Assembly: GCF_021390495.1 (NCBI RefSeq)
Contig: NZ_JAJEJP010000001.1
Coordinates: 3,410,001-3,474,000, forward strand
Length of the DNA stretch: 64,000 nucleotides
Reading direction: 5' to 3'
From: Paraburkholderia sp. ZP32-5
GTDB taxonomy: Bacteria; Pseudomonadota; Gammaproteobacteria; Burkholderiales; Burkholderiaceae
Shown: piece by piece, positions 45,324-56,733 of the stretch
Layout: the number at the start of each line of letters is the position of its first letter
Numbering within the stretch: the stretch's first letter is position 1
The notes under the pieces: model-generated
The model's input: only the letters and a program-made list of their open reading frames with translations
Told to the model about the DNA's origin: nothing
Database searches by the model: none
Position numbers and translations under genes: made by a program

Positions 45324-46382
45324 TCAGCCCTGCGCCTCGAAAGCCGCGGCCGCGCGCCCCAACCGGTCGTTGACCGCGATCCATTCGATCGTGTCCGGCA
45401 GCTTCTCGATCAGAATCCGCGTTACGTTCGCGCGGTCGAGCGCCCGCAGCAAGCCATATAGCTCGCGGGCATAGACGTGCGGGTCTTCCGGTGCGGCGAC
45501 GAAATGCACGCCTTCGGCCTCGGCCCACTGCCCGGCACGCGATGCGCGCGCGACCAGCGCAACACGTTCGCCTGCCTCGCGCACCGCAAGCAGCGGCTCG
45601 AGTTCATCGAACGGCAGCAACGCAAGCGGCGTACGCGGCGCGTAATGCGCCTTCAGCGTGCCCGATGCACGTGGCGCGCTTGCATCCGATCCATCGGGCA
45701 GACGCGGCGCCTCACCGAGCACGTCGGCGATATCCTGCGGCGTCACGCGACCCGGTCTGAGCAACGCCGGAAAGCCGCGCGACAGATCCAGAATCGTCGA
45801 TTCGATCCCGACATCCGACGCGCCGCCGTCGAGCACATGAATCGCGCCGCCGAACTCGTCGCGCACATGCTGCGCGGTGGTCGGACTCACGTGCCCGAAG
45901 CGGTTCGCGGACGGCGCGGCCACGCCGCCGTGCCCGCCGCGCAACGCGCTAAACGCATCGAGCAGCGCCTGCGCGACCGGATGCGAAGGGCAGCGCAGCC
46001 CCACCGAATCCTGCCCGCCGCTGACCGCCGCCGGAATCCGCGCGGCACGCTTCAGAATCAGCGTGAGCGGCCCGGGCCAGAACGCGTCGATCAGGCGCTG
46101 CGCGTCCGCCGGCAAATGCTCGACCCAATAGTTCGGGTCGCCGTGCGGCGCGAGATGCACGATGACCGGATGATTGGCCGGTCTGCCCTTCGCCGCGTAA
46201 ATGCGCGCGACTGCGTCCGGGTTCTCGGCATCACCGCCGAGACCGTAGACGGTCTCCGTCGGAAACGCGACCAGCTCACCCGCGTCGAGGAGCGCGGCCG
46301 CGTGCTCGATCTGCGCGGCGCTGACGCCGAACGCACTTACGGCACTGGCGGCGGCTTCGGCGGGTTTCTGTTGATCCGGCAT
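45324..46382 (-). CDS. tsaC: L-threonylcarbamoyladenylate synthase (Sua5-type)
   Basis: Cytoplasmic enzyme of 352 aa that makes threonylcarbamoyl-AMP from threonine, bicarbonate and ATP for the t6A37 tRNA modification. The YrdC domain (20-210) contains LVAFPTETVYGLGGDA and IYAAKGRPANHPVIVH with the catalytic basic residues. The extra C-terminal Sua5 domain (about 240-345) makes it the long Sua5 form rather than short TsaC. It starts 10 nt after the purK stop and is likely co-transcribed with purK. Confidence 0.93.
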   Translation of the reverse strand: MPDQQKPAEAAASAVSAFGVSAAQIEHAAALLDAGELVAFPTETVYGLGGDAENPDAVARIYAAKGRPANHPVIVHLAPHGDPNYWVEHLPADAQRLIDAFWPGPLTLILKRAARIPAAVSGGQDSVGLRCPSHPVAQALLDAFSALRGGHGGVAAPSANRFGHVSPTTAQHVRDEFGGAIHVLDGGASDVGIESTILDLSRGFPALLRPGRVTPQDIADVLGEAPRLPDGSDASAPRASGTLKAHYAPRTPLALLPFDELEPLLAVREAGERVALVARASRAGQWAEAEGVHFVAAPEDPHVYARELYGLLRALDRANVTRILIEKLPDTIEWIAVNDRLGRAAAAFEAQG

Positions 46383-46392
46383 GGCGCGCGCG

Positions 46393-47715
<1,323 letters not shown>

Positions 47716-48234
47716 TTACAGCGCCGGCAAAACCATTGCGTGAGCCGCTTCGTTCTGGCGCACGCGGAATGCAGCGAGCTTGTCGGCATATTCGGCGCTG
47801 GTGCCGGAGAGCAGCGACACCGCGAACAGCGCCGCGTTCGCCGCACCCGCCTCGCCGATCGCAAACGTCGCGACCGGCACGCCCTTGGGCATCTGCACGA
47901 TCGAATGCAGCGAATCGACGCCCTTCAGATACTTGCTCGCGACCGGCACGCCGAGCACCGGCACCGTGGTCTTCGCGGCCAGCATGCCCGGCAGGTGCGC
48001 CGCGCCGCCGGCACCTGCGATGATCGCGCGGATGCCGCGCTCGCGCGCGCTTTCAGCATAGGCGAACATTTCGTCGGGCATGCGATGCGCGGACACGACC
48101 TTCGCCTCGTACGGCACGCCGAATTCCTGCAGAATCGCGACGGCGTTTTTCATGACTTCCCAGTCGGAACTGGAGCCCATCAGCACGCCGACGACCGGCG
48201 CGCCATGCGTATGGGCGGTTTGTGCTTCACTCAT
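47716..48234 (-). CDS. purE: N5-CAIR mutase PurE
   Basis: 172 aa enzyme converting N5-CAIR to CAIR. The class I signature is complete: [33 protein letters not shown] with the catalytic His, and [20 protein letters not shown] followed by VLGVPV. It lies 76 nt after purC and before purK in the same direction, so purC-purE-purK-tsaC form a probable operon or overlapping units. Confidence 0.97.
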   Translation of the reverse strand: MSEAQTAHTHGAPVVGVLMGSSSDWEVMKNAVAILQEFGVPYEAKVVSAHRMPDEMFAYAESARERGIRAIIAGAGGAAHLPGMLAAKTTVPVLGVPVASKYLKGVDSLHSIVQMPKGVPVATFAIGEAGAANAALFAVSLLSGTSAEYADKLAAFRVRQNEAAHAMVLPAL

Positions 48235-48310
48235 CGCTTCACTCTCATCATTACGGCTTCCTTTTCCGGACGATTCGCGCCGGATACGGCGCGCGATCAG
48301 ATCAAATCGA

Positions 48311-49201
48311 TCAGTCGAGCTTGTGCCCAGTCAGGCGTTCGAGCGCTTCCTGATACTTCTCGCCCGTTTTCGTGACCACGTCGTCCGGCAGCTTGGGTGC
48401 CGGCGGCTCTTTCTTCCACGGCTGGGTTTCGAGCCAGTCGCGCACGAACTGCTTGTCGAACGACGGCGGGTTGGTGCCCACCTGGTATTGATCCGCCGGC
48501 CAGAAGCGTGACGAATCGGCGGTCAGCGCCTCGTCCATCAGATACAGCTTGCCGTGGTTATCCAGACCGAATTCGAACTTCGTATCCGCGATGATGATGC
48601 CGCGCGTGGCCGCGTAATCGGCGGCTTCCTTGTACAGGCGGATCGAGATGTCGCGGATCGTGGCCGACAGCTCGGTGCCGATGCGGCGTTCCATCTCGTC
48701 GTAGGTGATGTTTTCGTCGTGGTGGCCCATTTCGGCCTTGGCGGCCGGCGTGAAGATCGGCTCGGGCAGTTTCTGCGCGTTCTGCAGGCCCGGCGGCAGT
48801 TGCACGCCGCACACCGAACCGGTGGCCTGGTAATCCTTCCAGCCGCTGCCGGCCAGATAGCCGCGCACCACCGCCTCGACGAGAATCGGCTCGAGGCGCT
48901 TGACGACCACCGCGCGGCCCTTCACCTGCTCGGCTTCGTCCGCCGCGACCACCGACTCGGGCGTAACGCCCGTCAGGTGGTTCGGCACCACGTGCTGGAG
49001 CTTGTCGAACCAGAAGTTCGCCATGGCGTTGAGCACGCGGCCCTTGTTCGGAATCGGCTCGCCCATGATCACGTCGAACGCCGACAGACGGTCGGTCGTG
49101 ACGATCAGCAACTGGTCGTTGCCCACCGCATAGTTGTCGCGGACTTTACCGCGGCCGAGCAGCGGCAGCGAGCGGAGCGTGGATTCGTAGAGGGTAGACA
49201 T
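48311..49201 (-). CDS. purC: SAICAR synthetase PurC
   Basis: 296 aa enzyme joining CAIR and aspartate with ATP. Recognised by [28 protein letters not shown] split motif ([11 protein letters not shown] and [20 protein letters not shown]) and by [22 protein letters not shown] and [11 protein letters not shown]. The length corresponds to the longer type common in beta-proteobacteria. The gene lies 158 nt after fba and 76 nt before purE. Confidence 0.97.
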   Translation of the reverse strand: MSTLYESTLRSLPLLGRGKVRDNYAVGNDQLLIVTTDRLSAFDVIMGEPIPNKGRVLNAMANFWFDKLQHVVPNHLTGVTPESVVAADEAEQVKGRAVVVKRLEPILVEAVVRGYLAGSGWKDYQATGSVCGVQLPPGLQNAQKLPEPIFTPAAKAEMGHHDENITYDEMERRIGTELSATIRDISIRLYKEAADYAATRGIIIADTKFEFGLDNHGKLYLMDEALTADSSRFWPADQYQVGTNPPSFDKQFVRDWLETQPWKKEPPAPKLPDDVVTKTGEKYQEALERLTGHKLD

Positions 49202-49254
49202 CGTCGTGGTTCGCTAAAAATGGGGCAGAAAATGTGACCGGAACAAAAGGGAAA

Positions 49255-49284
49255 CGCCGTTCCCCCGATGATGCGGGAACGGCG
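49255..49284 (-). terminator. Probable terminator between fba and purC
   Basis: 10-bp stem CGCCGTTCCC with a 10-nt loop. On the minus strand it is followed by GTTTCCCTTTT, only a loose T-run, so termination of the fba transcript may be partial. Confidence 0.55.
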
Positions 49285-49359
49285 ATCGGACGACAACCTG
49301 GCCGGATGGCCTGCGGCCGGGCGCAAAATCAGCCAGAAACGCCCGGCCAGAACGACAGC

Positions 49360-50424
49360 TTAGCGGACGACTTGCGCGAACTCGCCCGACTTGTACTTCT
49401 CCGCGATTTTATCAAGCGAAACCGGCTTGATCTTGCCAGCCTGGCCTTCGCAGCCGAATTGCGTGTAGCGGTCGATACACACCTTCATCGCCGCTTCGCG
49501 CGCCGGCTTCAGATAATCGCGCGGATCGAACTTGCCCGGGTTGGTCGCCATGTAGCGGCGAATCGCGCCCGTGATCGCCAGACGCAGGTCGGTGTCGATG
49601 TTGACCTTGCGCACGCCGTTACGGATACCTTCCTGGATTTCCTCGACCGGCACGCCATAGGTTTCCTTCATGTCGCCGCCGAATTCGCGGATTTCCGCGA
49701 GCAGTTCCTGCGGCACCGACGACGAACCGTGCATCACGAGGTGCGTGTTCGGAATGCGCTGATGGATTTCCTTGATGCGCTGGATCGACAGGATATCTCC
49801 GGTCGGCTTCTTGCTGAACTTGTAGGCGCCGTGCGACGTGCCGATCGCGATGGCCAGCGCGTCGCACTGGGTCAGCTTGACGAAGTCGGCGGCCTGCTCC
49901 GGATCGGTCAGCAGTTGCTCGCGCGTCATCGTGCCTTCGGCGCCATGACCGTCTTCCTTGTCGCCCTTCATCGTTTCGAGCGAACCGAGCACGCCCAGTT
50001 CGGCCTCGACCGTGACGCCGATCGAGTGCGCCGCTTCGACGACCTTGCGCGACACTTCGACGTTGTACTCGTACGTTGCGACCGACTTGCCGTCGGCTTC
50101 CAGCGAACCGTCCATCATCACGCTGGTGAAGCCGCTGCGGATCGCCGCCATGCAGACTGCCGGCGACTGGCCGTGGTCCTGGTGCATCACGACCGGAATA
50201 TGCGGATACGACTCGACCGCTGCTTCGATCAGGTGACGCAGGAACGGCTCGCCCGCGTACTTACGCGCGCCGGCCGACGCCTGCATGATCACCGGGGCGT
50301 TGACCTTGTCGGCGGCAGCCATGATCGCCTGCACCTGCTCCAGATTGTTCACGTTGAATGCCGGAAGGCCGTAGCCGTGTTCGGCGGCATGGTCCAGCAG
50401 TTGACGCATTGATACGAGAGGCAT
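49360..50424 (-). CDS. fba: Class II fructose-bisphosphate aldolase
   Basis: Zinc-dependent glycolytic/Calvin-type aldolase of 354 aa. Zn ligands lie in [10 protein letters not shown] and [11 protein letters not shown] and [13 protein letters not shown]; the N-terminus [20 protein letters not shown] is typical of the CbbA subgroup. AAGGAG seven bases upstream fixes the start at 50424. It follows pyk by 199 nt; the order pgk-pyk-fba is a glycolytic block. Confidence 0.97.
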   Translation of the reverse strand: MPLVSMRQLLDHAAEHGYGLPAFNVNNLEQVQAIMAAADKVNAPVIMQASAGARKYAGEPFLRHLIEAAVESYPHIPVVMHQDHGQSPAVCMAAIRSGFTSVMMDGSLEADGKSVATYEYNVEVSRKVVEAAHSIGVTVEAELGVLGSLETMKGDKEDGHGAEGTMTREQLLTDPEQAADFVKLTQCDALAIAIGTSHGAYKFSKKPTGDILSIQRIKEIHQRIPNTHLVMHGSSSVPQELLAEIREFGGDMKETYGVPVEEIQEGIRNGVRKVNIDTDLRLAITGAIRRYMATNPGKFDPRDYLKPAREAAMKVCIDRYTQFGCEGQAGKIKPVSLDKIAEKYKSGEFAQVVR

Positions 50425-50623
50425 GCTGTAACTCCTTAGATTGAAACGAATTCTTTTGCCGTCGGCATCTTTTGCGGCGATTCTATCGCGAAGCAGATCG
50501 CATTCCAGTGCCGGCGAGCCCGCCTTGGTGCGGCGCCGAACATGGCGCCGCATCGGCTGTGCGGGTCTGCGTTGGCTCTGCTTCGCTCAATCGAGCCTGT
50601 GCCGATCGGACCTTACAGCGCGA

Positions 50624-52060
50624 TCAGTACGGTTCGCCGACCCGTACGATCTTCAACGTGTTGGTGCCGCCGGCCTGGCCCATCGGCTCGCCGACCGTCA
50701 GCACGACCATGTCGCCGCGCGACGCGTAACCCTTGCCGACCACGGTTTCCAGCGCCTGCTGCAGCGCGGTGTCACGGTCGGTATTGGTGTCCAGATGCAG
50801 CGACGTCACGTTGCGATACAGCGCCATCGCCCGCTCGCTGCCGACGCGCGGCGTCAGTGCGAAGATCGGCACATGGGACCAGTGGCGCGACATCCACAGC
50901 GCGGTCGAACCCGATTCGGTCAGCGCGACGATCGCCTTGGCGCCGAGGTGATAGGCGGTGAACAAAGCACCCATCGCGATCGACTGGTCGATCCGCGTGA
51001 ACGTGCGGTCGAGGAAGTCCTTGTCGAGTTCCGACTGCTCGGACTTCTCCGCTTCGAGGCAGATCGCCGCCATCGTTTCGATCGTCTGCACCGGATACTT
51101 GCCGGCCGCCGATTCCGCCGACAGCATCACCGCGTCGGTGCCGTCGAGCACCGCGTTCGCGACGTCCGACACTTCCGCGCGGGTCGGCACCGGCGCGTGA
51201 ATCATCGACTCCATCATCTGCGTCGCGGTGATCACGAACTTGTTCGACTCGCGCGCCATGCGGATCATGCGCTTTTGCAACGCCGGCACCGCCGCGTTGC
51301 CGACTTCGACGGCCAGATCGCCACGCGCGACCATGATGCCGTCCGATGCGTCGAGGATGCCTTGCAGCGCCGGAATCGCCTCGGCGCGCTCGATCTTCGC
51401 GATCATCTTCGGCTTGATGCCGTACGGCGCGCCGGCGATGTTGGCCAGCTGGCGGGCCATTTCCATGTCGGTTGCATTCTTCGGGAACGACACCGCGATG
51501 AAGTCGACGCCGAGCGACATCGCCGTGCGGATGTCTTCCATGTCTTTCGCGGTCAGCGCGGGCGCCGACAGACCGCCGCCCTGGCGGTTGATGCCCTTGT
51601 TGTTCGACAGCTCGCCGCCGATCTTCACGATCGTATGAATCTCGTTGCCGATCACGCGCTGCACGTCGAGCACGATCAGGCCGTCGTTGAGCAGCAGCAC
51701 GTCGCCCGGCTTCAGGTCGCGCGGCAGATCCTTGTAGTCGAGACCGGCGCGTTCCTGACCGCCGAGTTCGCAATCGGCATCGAGCACGAACGGTTCGCCG
51801 GCGACCAGCGTGACCTTGCCGTTCTCGAACTTGCCGACGCGGATTTTCGGGCCTTGCAGGTCGGCCATGATGGCGACTTCGCGGCCGGCCTGACGGGCCG
51901 CGTCGCGCACGAATTCGGCGCGCTGGCGGTGATCGTCCGCCGTGCCGTGAGAGAAATTGAGCCGCACCACATCCAGCCCCGCCTGGATCATTTGCAGCAG
52001 GATTTCCGGCGTGCTGGAAGCCGGACCGATAGTAGCGACAATCTTGGTGGCGCGATGCAT
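50624..52060 (-). CDS. pyk: Pyruvate kinase
   Basis: Glycolytic enzyme of 478 aa forming pyruvate and ATP from phosphoenolpyruvate. N-terminal TKIVATIGPASS, RLNFSHG, the active-site block PKMIAKIERAEAIPALQ, VARGDLAVEVG, and ATQMMESMIHAPVPTRAEVSD. The start MHRATKIV has GGAGACTC before it and is family-typical. The frame is open a further 117 codons upstream to a GTG right after pgk (see separate entry). Lies downstream of pgk on the same strand. Confidence 0.96.
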   Translation of the reverse strand: MHRATKIVATIGPASSTPEILLQMIQAGLDVVRLNFSHGTADDHRQRAEFVRDAARQAGREVAIMADLQGPKIRVGKFENGKVTLVAGEPFVLDADCELGGQERAGLDYKDLPRDLKPGDVLLLNDGLIVLDVQRVIGNEIHTIVKIGGELSNNKGINRQGGGLSAPALTAKDMEDIRTAMSLGVDFIAVSFPKNATDMEMARQLANIAGAPYGIKPKMIAKIERAEAIPALQGILDASDGIMVARGDLAVEVGNAAVPALQKRMIRMARESNKFVITATQMMESMIHAPVPTRAEVSDVANAVLDGTDAVMLSAESAAGKYPVQTIETMAAICLEAEKSEQSELDKDFLDRTFTRIDQSIAMGALFTAYHLGAKAIVALTESGSTALWMSRHWSHVPIFALTPRVGSERAMALYRNVTSLHLDTNTDRDTALQQALETVVGKGYASRGDMVVLTVGEPMGQAGGTNTLKIVRVGEPY

Positions 52061-52411
52061 GAGTCTCCTCGTCTGGATGGAATCGCTGGGATAAGCGCTG
52101 CGGAGCTGCTGCGGAGGCTGCGCATCGGAAGATGCTGCACGGGGTCGCGCGCCGGCTACAACCGGTGTCGCTTTTTTGGGTGAAGCGGTATTCGAGCGCG
52201 GCAGCTGAGGTGCCGCGGGGTTGGCGCGCGCTGCGCCGGAGGGAGGTTGCGCGGGCGTGGAATGGGGCTGCGCGGACGCTTGCCGTCCGGCCGTTGCCGC
52301 CGACGCGGTGGCGCGCTTCGCGCGCTCCCCTGCCGTCGCTGCCGTGGTATCGCGGGACGCTTTCGCGCTCCGCGCCTTGCTCGACTTCGCCGTAGGGGAG
52401 CGCGTCGCCAC
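52061..52411 (-). other. Open low-complexity frame between pgk and pyk, in phase with pyk
   Basis: 117 codons without a stop from GTG at 52411, one base after the pgk stop codon, running straight into the pyk start. The product would be rich in Ala, Pro, Ser, Thr, Arg and Lys, with a basic first third (KSSKARSAKASRD) reminiscent of histone-like or disordered tails, and would form an N-terminal extension of pyruvate kinase. Third codon positions are mostly G or C in the first part. No ribosome site is seen at the GTG, while the internal pyk ATG has a good one, so the region may be untranslated. Confidence 0.3.
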
Positions 52412-52412
52412 G

Positions 52413-53606
52413 TTAAGCCCGCGATTCCAGAACTTCGAGCGCCGGCAGCTTCTTGCCCTCGAGGAATTCGAGGAAGGCGCCGCCGCCCGTCGAGATATAA
52501 CTGACCTGATCGTGGATGCCGTACTTGGCGATTGCCGCGAGCGTATCGCCGCCGCCGGCGATCGAGAATGCCGACGAGCGCGCGATCGCGTCCGCGAGCG
52601 TCTTCGTGCCGTTGCCGAACTGGTCGAATTCGAACACGCCGACCGGGCCGTTCCACACGACCGTGCCGGCTTTTTCCAACTGCGCGGCGAGCGCCTGCGC
52701 GGTCTGCGGGCCGATGTCGAGAATCATGTCGTCGTCCTCGACGTCGGCAACGGCCTTGATTTCAGCCTTGGCGGTCGCCGAAAACTCCTTGGCCGTGACC
52801 ACGTCGGTCGGAATCGGCACCGAGGCGCCGCGGGCCTTCGCGGCGTCGATGATCGCCTTCGCTTCGGCGACCAGATCGGCTTCGGCGAGCGATTTGCCGA
52901 TCTTCAGGCCGGCGGCCAGCATGAACGTGTTGGCGATGCCGCCGCCGACGATCAGCTGATCGACCTTGTCGGCGAGCGATTTCAGGATCGTCAGCTTGGT
53001 CGACACCTTCGAGCCGGCGACGATCGCGACGAGCGGACGCTTCGGCGCGCCGAGCGCCTGGCCGAGCGCTTCGAGTTCGGCGGCGAGCAGCGGACCCGCG
53101 CAGGCGACCGGCGCGTATTTCGCGATGCCGTGCGTGGTGGCTTCGGCGCGGTGCGCGGTGCCGAACGCGTCGTTCACGTAGATGTCGCAAAGCTTCGCCA
53201 TTTTCTGCGCGAGCTCGTCGGAATCCTTCTTTTCGCCCTTGTTGACGCGGCAGTTTTCGAGCAGTACGACCGAACCCGGCGCGACGTTCACGCCATTTTC
53301 GACCCAGTTCGCGACCAGCGGCACGTCGCGGCCGAGCAGCTCGGCGAGCCGTTTGGCGACCGGCGCGAGCGAGTCTTCCGGCTTGAAATCGCCTTCGGTG
53401 GGACGGCCCAGATGCGACGTGACCATCACGGCGGCGCCGGCGTCGAGCGCGGCCTTGATGGCCGGCACGGAGGCGCGGATACGGGTGTCTTCGGTAATGT
53501 TGCCTTGGTCGTCCTGCGGCACGTTCAGATCGGCGCGGATGAACACGCGTTGACCGGACAGCTTGCCTTCGGCGATCAGGTCGGAGAGACGCAATACCTT
53601 GTTCAT
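52413..53606 (-). CDS. pgk: Phosphoglycerate kinase
   Basis: Glycolytic enzyme of 397 aa. N-terminal [49 protein letters not shown], and C-terminal [19 protein letters not shown] and [13 protein letters not shown]. The start [10 protein letters not shown] is family-typical; a longer frame upstream is GC-rich non-coding sequence. Heads the pgk-pyk-fba block; 284 nt without any feature lie between it and azlD. Confidence 0.97.
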   Translation of the reverse strand: MNKVLRLSDLIAEGKLSGQRVFIRADLNVPQDDQGNITEDTRIRASVPAIKAALDAGAAVMVTSHLGRPTEGDFKPEDSLAPVAKRLAELLGRDVPLVANWVENGVNVAPGSVVLLENCRVNKGEKKDSDELAQKMAKLCDIYVNDAFGTAHRAEATTHGIAKYAPVACAGPLLAAELEALGQALGAPKRPLVAIVAGSKVSTKLTILKSLADKVDQLIVGGGIANTFMLAAGLKIGKSLAEADLVAEAKAIIDAAKARGASVPIPTDVVTAKEFSATAKAEIKAVADVEDDDMILDIGPQTAQALAAQLEKAGTVVWNGPVGVFEFDQFGNGTKTLADAIARSSAFSIAGGGDTLAAIAKYGIHDQVSYISTGGGAFLEFLEGKKLPALEVLESRA

Positions 53607-53890
53607 GGGCTTGAGTATGCGAGTTGATGAGAAGGCGGTGGCGGACTGCGCGCCGGGCCCGGCGCGGCGAACGCCCGCGCTTCGGCCCAACGGTTCCGCG
53701 GGATCGGGCGCCGGCGGCCGGGCCGCGGCAGGGGCGCGTTGCTGCGGCGCGCTCAACCCGGAAAGCGGCATTTTAACTGATCCAAACGGCCTTCTGACCC
53801 GTGGCGGGGCGAATCCTTCGGATTTGCCGCCGATGCCCGCGCGGGTCTTGCCGCAACGCGACAGCCGTCGCCGTGACCGTTACGCGACCG

Positions 53891-54214
53891 TTACATCACG
53901 AGGCGCAGCAGCGTGAAGACGAGCATGCCGGTCACGATCGTGCCGAGCATCGTGCGGCGCCACAGGAACCACGCGAGGCCGGACAGCGTCGCGTAAAACT
54001 CGTGGTTCGATGCCGCGAACGACAGCCCCTCGGGCGTCGTCAGCACATCGGGCAGCACCACGGCGGCGAGCGCCGCGGCCGGCGCATAGCGCAGCATCCG
54101 CTGCACGCGCTCGGGCAGCACCGTGCGCTCGCCGCCGATCAGGAACAGCGCGCGCGTGAGCGCGGTGACGAGGGTCATGCCGAAGATGGAGAGCCAGATC
54201 TGCGTGGAAGTCAT
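53891..54214 (-). CDS. azlD: AzlD-family branched-chain amino acid exporter subunit
   Basis: Small membrane protein of 107 aa with four hydrophobic segments; TALTRALFLIGG and YAPAAALAAVVLPDVL are typical of AzlD. It forms an exporter with AzlC. The ATG overlaps the azlC stop (ATGA). Confidence 0.9.
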   Translation of the reverse strand: MTSTQIWLSIFGMTLVTALTRALFLIGGERTVLPERVQRMLRYAPAAALAAVVLPDVLTTPEGLSFAASNHEFYATLSGLAWFLWRRTMLGTIVTGMLVFTLLRLVM

Positions 54215-54984
54215 CGGGAGTCTCCGGTGCTATCGCCTGCGCGGCCCATGCGGCTCGCGCGGCGGATGCGGCGCAGGTCCGCGCGCTCGATCATCAGGTC
54301 GGCCACGCTGCCGGCGGCGATTGCCGCGATCACCGCGAGCGGCAGCGCGAGCCGGTACGGCAGCTCGATCGCGAGCAGCGCGACGATGCCGGCGACGCAG
54401 ACCGCGACGAGCGTCGAGCGGGTCTCGACCGCCGACACCATGATCGGCAGCAGCGCCAGCGTGCCGGCGAGCGCGAGCCCCCAGTTATCGGGAATCAGGC
54501 TGGCGAGCAGGATGCCGATAATCGACGACACCTGCCACGACAGCCAGCTCGATATCGCCATGCCCCAGAAATACGCTTCCTTGCCCGGCAGATAGCCGGT
54601 CGCGAAGCTCTTCTTCTGGAACAGCAGATAGATCACGTCGCCGTTGAAATAGCCGAGCACGATGCGCCGCCACATCGGCAGATACGAGAAATGCGGGGCA
54701 AGACCGACGCTGAAGATCACGAAACGCGTATTGACCATCGCCGCGGTGAGCAGCACGGTCCAGATCGGCAGTTTCGCGGCGAGCAGCGGCAGCACCGCCA
54801 GTTGCGACGAGCCGGCGTAGCACAGCAACGACATCGTCAGCGCCTGCGGCAGCGTCAGCACGGATTTGCTCATCGCGATACCGGTGACGAGGCCCCACGA
54901 GCAGATCGCCATCAGCGTCGGCGCGTAATCGCCCATGCCTTCACGGAAGGCGCGGTGATTGGTGGCGGACAGTCGAGCGAGCAT
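54211..54984 (-). CDS. azlC: AzlC-family branched-chain amino acid exporter subunit
   Basis: Membrane protein of 257 aa, main subunit of a branched-chain amino acid (or similar) exporter. Family blocks are EGMGDYAPTLMAICSWGLVTGIAM, LCYAGSSQLAVLPLLAA and VNTRFVIFSVGLAPHFSYLP. The start MLARLSATNH gives the usual length although its ribosome site is weak. It is divergent from ilvE, encoding branched-chain aminotransferase, 312 nt away, which supports the substrate call. Confidence 0.9.
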   Translation of the reverse strand: MLARLSATNHRAFREGMGDYAPTLMAICSWGLVTGIAMSKSVLTLPQALTMSLLCYAGSSQLAVLPLLAAKLPIWTVLLTAAMVNTRFVIFSVGLAPHFSYLPMWRRIVLGYFNGDVIYLLFQKKSFATGYLPGKEAYFWGMAISSWLSWQVSSIIGILLASLIPDNWGLALAGTLALLPIMVSAVETRSTLVAVCVAGIVALLAIELPYRLALPLAVIAAIAAGSVADLMIERADLRRIRRASRMGRAGDSTGDSR

Positions 54985-55296
54985 CAGGCGATGGGCACCG
55001 GCGCAAAGCACGCCGTCAGCAGGGCCAGGCCGGCGCCAGCTGACGGGGCGCCGGCGGCGGACAGGTTCTGGCGCGGGTGGATTTGAGGCATGCGGATTCG
55101 AATTATGCGTGCGCTGGATTATAGCGTCCGCGATGGGTGCCGGGAGAGGCATAACCCGGCGCGTGACGAAGCGCAACAAGGCACGCGGGGCTGCGCGCAA
55201 ATGCCCGTTGCGTGTGCAAATGACGCTAAAATAGCGCTCCCGGCTAGGCCTTGGCGCTGCTAGCCGCACCTCACAACGCACCTGCTGGAGAATCGT
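54985..55296. promoter_or_regulatory. Divergent promoter region azlC / ilvE
   Basis: 312 nt without a gene. On the minus strand a perfect TATAAT (55123-55118) lies about 135 nt before azlC, without a good -35. On the plus strand TAAAAT (55227-55232), inside a short CGCTA-AAA-TAGCG inverted repeat, is a -10 candidate 65 nt before ilvE. Confidence 0.45.
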
Positions 55297-56220
55297 ATGT
55301 CAATGGCCGACCGCGACGGCAAGATCTGGATGGATGGCAAGCTCATCGACTGGCGCGATGCCAAGATCCACGTGCTCACCCACACGCTGCACTACGGCAT
55401 GGGCGTTTTCGAGGGCGTACGCGCCTACAAGACGGCCGACGGCGGCACCGCGATCTTCCGTCTGCAGGAGCACACCAAGCGTCTGCTGAACTCGGCCAAG
55501 ATTTTCCAGATGGACGTGCCGTTCGACCATGAAACGCTCGCCGCCGCGCAGCGCGAAGTGGTCCGCGAAAACAAGCTCGAATCCTGCTACCTGCGCCCGA
55601 TCATCTGGGTCGGCTCGGAAAAGCTCGGCGTGTCGGCCAAGGGCAACACGATCCACGTCGCAATCGCCGCATGGCCGTGGGGCGCGTACCTCGGTGAAGA
55701 CGGCATCGCCAAGGGCATCCGCGTGAAGACGTCGTCGTTCACGCGCCATCACGTGAATGTATCGATGGTCCGCGCCAAGGCGTCGGGCTGGTACGTGAAC
55801 TCGATCCTCGCGAACCAGGAAGCGATCGCCGACGGCTACGACGAAGCGCTGCTGCTCGACGTCGACGGCTACGTGTCGGAAGGCTCCGGCGAAAACTTCT
55901 TCCTCGTCAACAACGGCAAGCTGTACACGCCCGATCTGTCGTCGTGCCTCGACGGCATCACGCGCGACACAGTCATCACGCTCGCGCGCGACATGGGCCT
56001 GCAGGTGATCGAAAAGCGCATCACGCGCGACGAGGTCTACACCTGCGACGAAGCCTTCTTCACTGGCACGGCCGCCGAAGTCACGCCGATCCGCGAACTC
56101 GACAACCGCACGATCGGCGCCGGCGCACGCGGCCCGATCACCGAAAAGCTGCAATCGGCCTTCTTCGATGTCGTGAACGGCAAGAGCGCGAAGTACGCGC
56201 ACTGGCTCACGAAGATCTGA
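55297..56220 (+). CDS. ilvE: Branched-chain amino acid aminotransferase
   Basis: PLP-dependent fold-IV transaminase of 307 aa catalysing the last step of valine, leucine and isoleucine synthesis. The PLP lysine is K161 in MVRAKASGWYVNS. Other blocks are LHYGMGVFEGVRAY, YVSEGSGENFFLV and SCLDGITRDTVITLA. GGAGA lies seven bases before the ATG. A small zinc-finger gene and waaF follow on the same strand. Confidence 0.96.
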   Translation: MSMADRDGKIWMDGKLIDWRDAKIHVLTHTLHYGMGVFEGVRAYKTADGGTAIFRLQEHTKRLLNSAKIFQMDVPFDHETLAAAQREVVRENKLESCYLRPIIWVGSEKLGVSAKGNTIHVAIAAWPWGAYLGEDGIAKGIRVKTSSFTRHHVNVSMVRAKASGWYVNSILANQEAIADGYDEALLLDVDGYVSEGSGENFFLVNNGKLYTPDLSSCLDGITRDTVITLARDMGLQVIEKRITRDEVYTCDEAFFTGTAAEVTPIRELDNRTIGAGARGPITEKLQSAFFDVVNGKSAKYAHWLTKI

Positions 56221-56294
56221 GCAAAGTTTTGAGATGCGCCGGGCGCCGCCCGTGAACGGCACCCGGCCCGCGCCCCGCCTACAACGAGAGTCTC

Positions 56295-56489
56295 ATGAGC
56301 GAAATCAAGGAAATGCCGCTGGTCGAACTGACGGCAAAAGATCTGCCGGCGTATTGCCCGAACCCGGCCATGCCGCGCTGGAGCGCGCATCCGCGCGTCT
56401 TCATCGACGTCTCGCACGGCGAAGCGCGCTGCCCGTACTGCAGCACGCGCTACAAACTGCGCGACGGCGAAGTGATCAAGGGCCATTGA
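56295..56489 (+). CDS. Small zf-CHCC zinc-binding protein
   Basis: 64 aa. Probable zinc ligands C21, H32, C46 and C49 (YCPNPAMPRWSAHPRV and RCPYCSTRYKL) match the zf-CHCC family, related to the NDUFS6 accessory subunit of complex I. Function in bacteria is unknown. It lies 74 nt after ilvE, an arrangement I recall from other Burkholderiaceae. Confidence 0.88.
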   Translation: MSEIKEMPLVELTAKDLPAYCPNPAMPRWSAHPRVFIDVSHGEARCPYCSTRYKLRDGEVIKGH

Positions 56490-56733
56490 GCTCGGCGCGC
56501 TGAGCGGGCTTCAGCGGCGCGGCGGTTAGCTGCCGACGCGTTCGCCGTGATGCCCGCCCTGATGCCCATTTAGCCGTCAGAACCGCGCGGCGGCACCGCG
56601 AGCCCGTGCCGCCAATGCGACGCGTCCGGGCAACCGGTCACGCGCCGCGCGGTTTTTATCCCCCTTTTACCAATCCGATCGCCACGCGCATTGCGCGCGC
56701 GGCGCTTCTTTTCGACACCGGACACTCACTCTG

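Noticed and set aside
52221..53627. A 468-codon plus-strand open frame opposite pgk
   Set aside because: Antisense to a complete phosphoglycerate kinase gene, with the composition of a codon-shadow.
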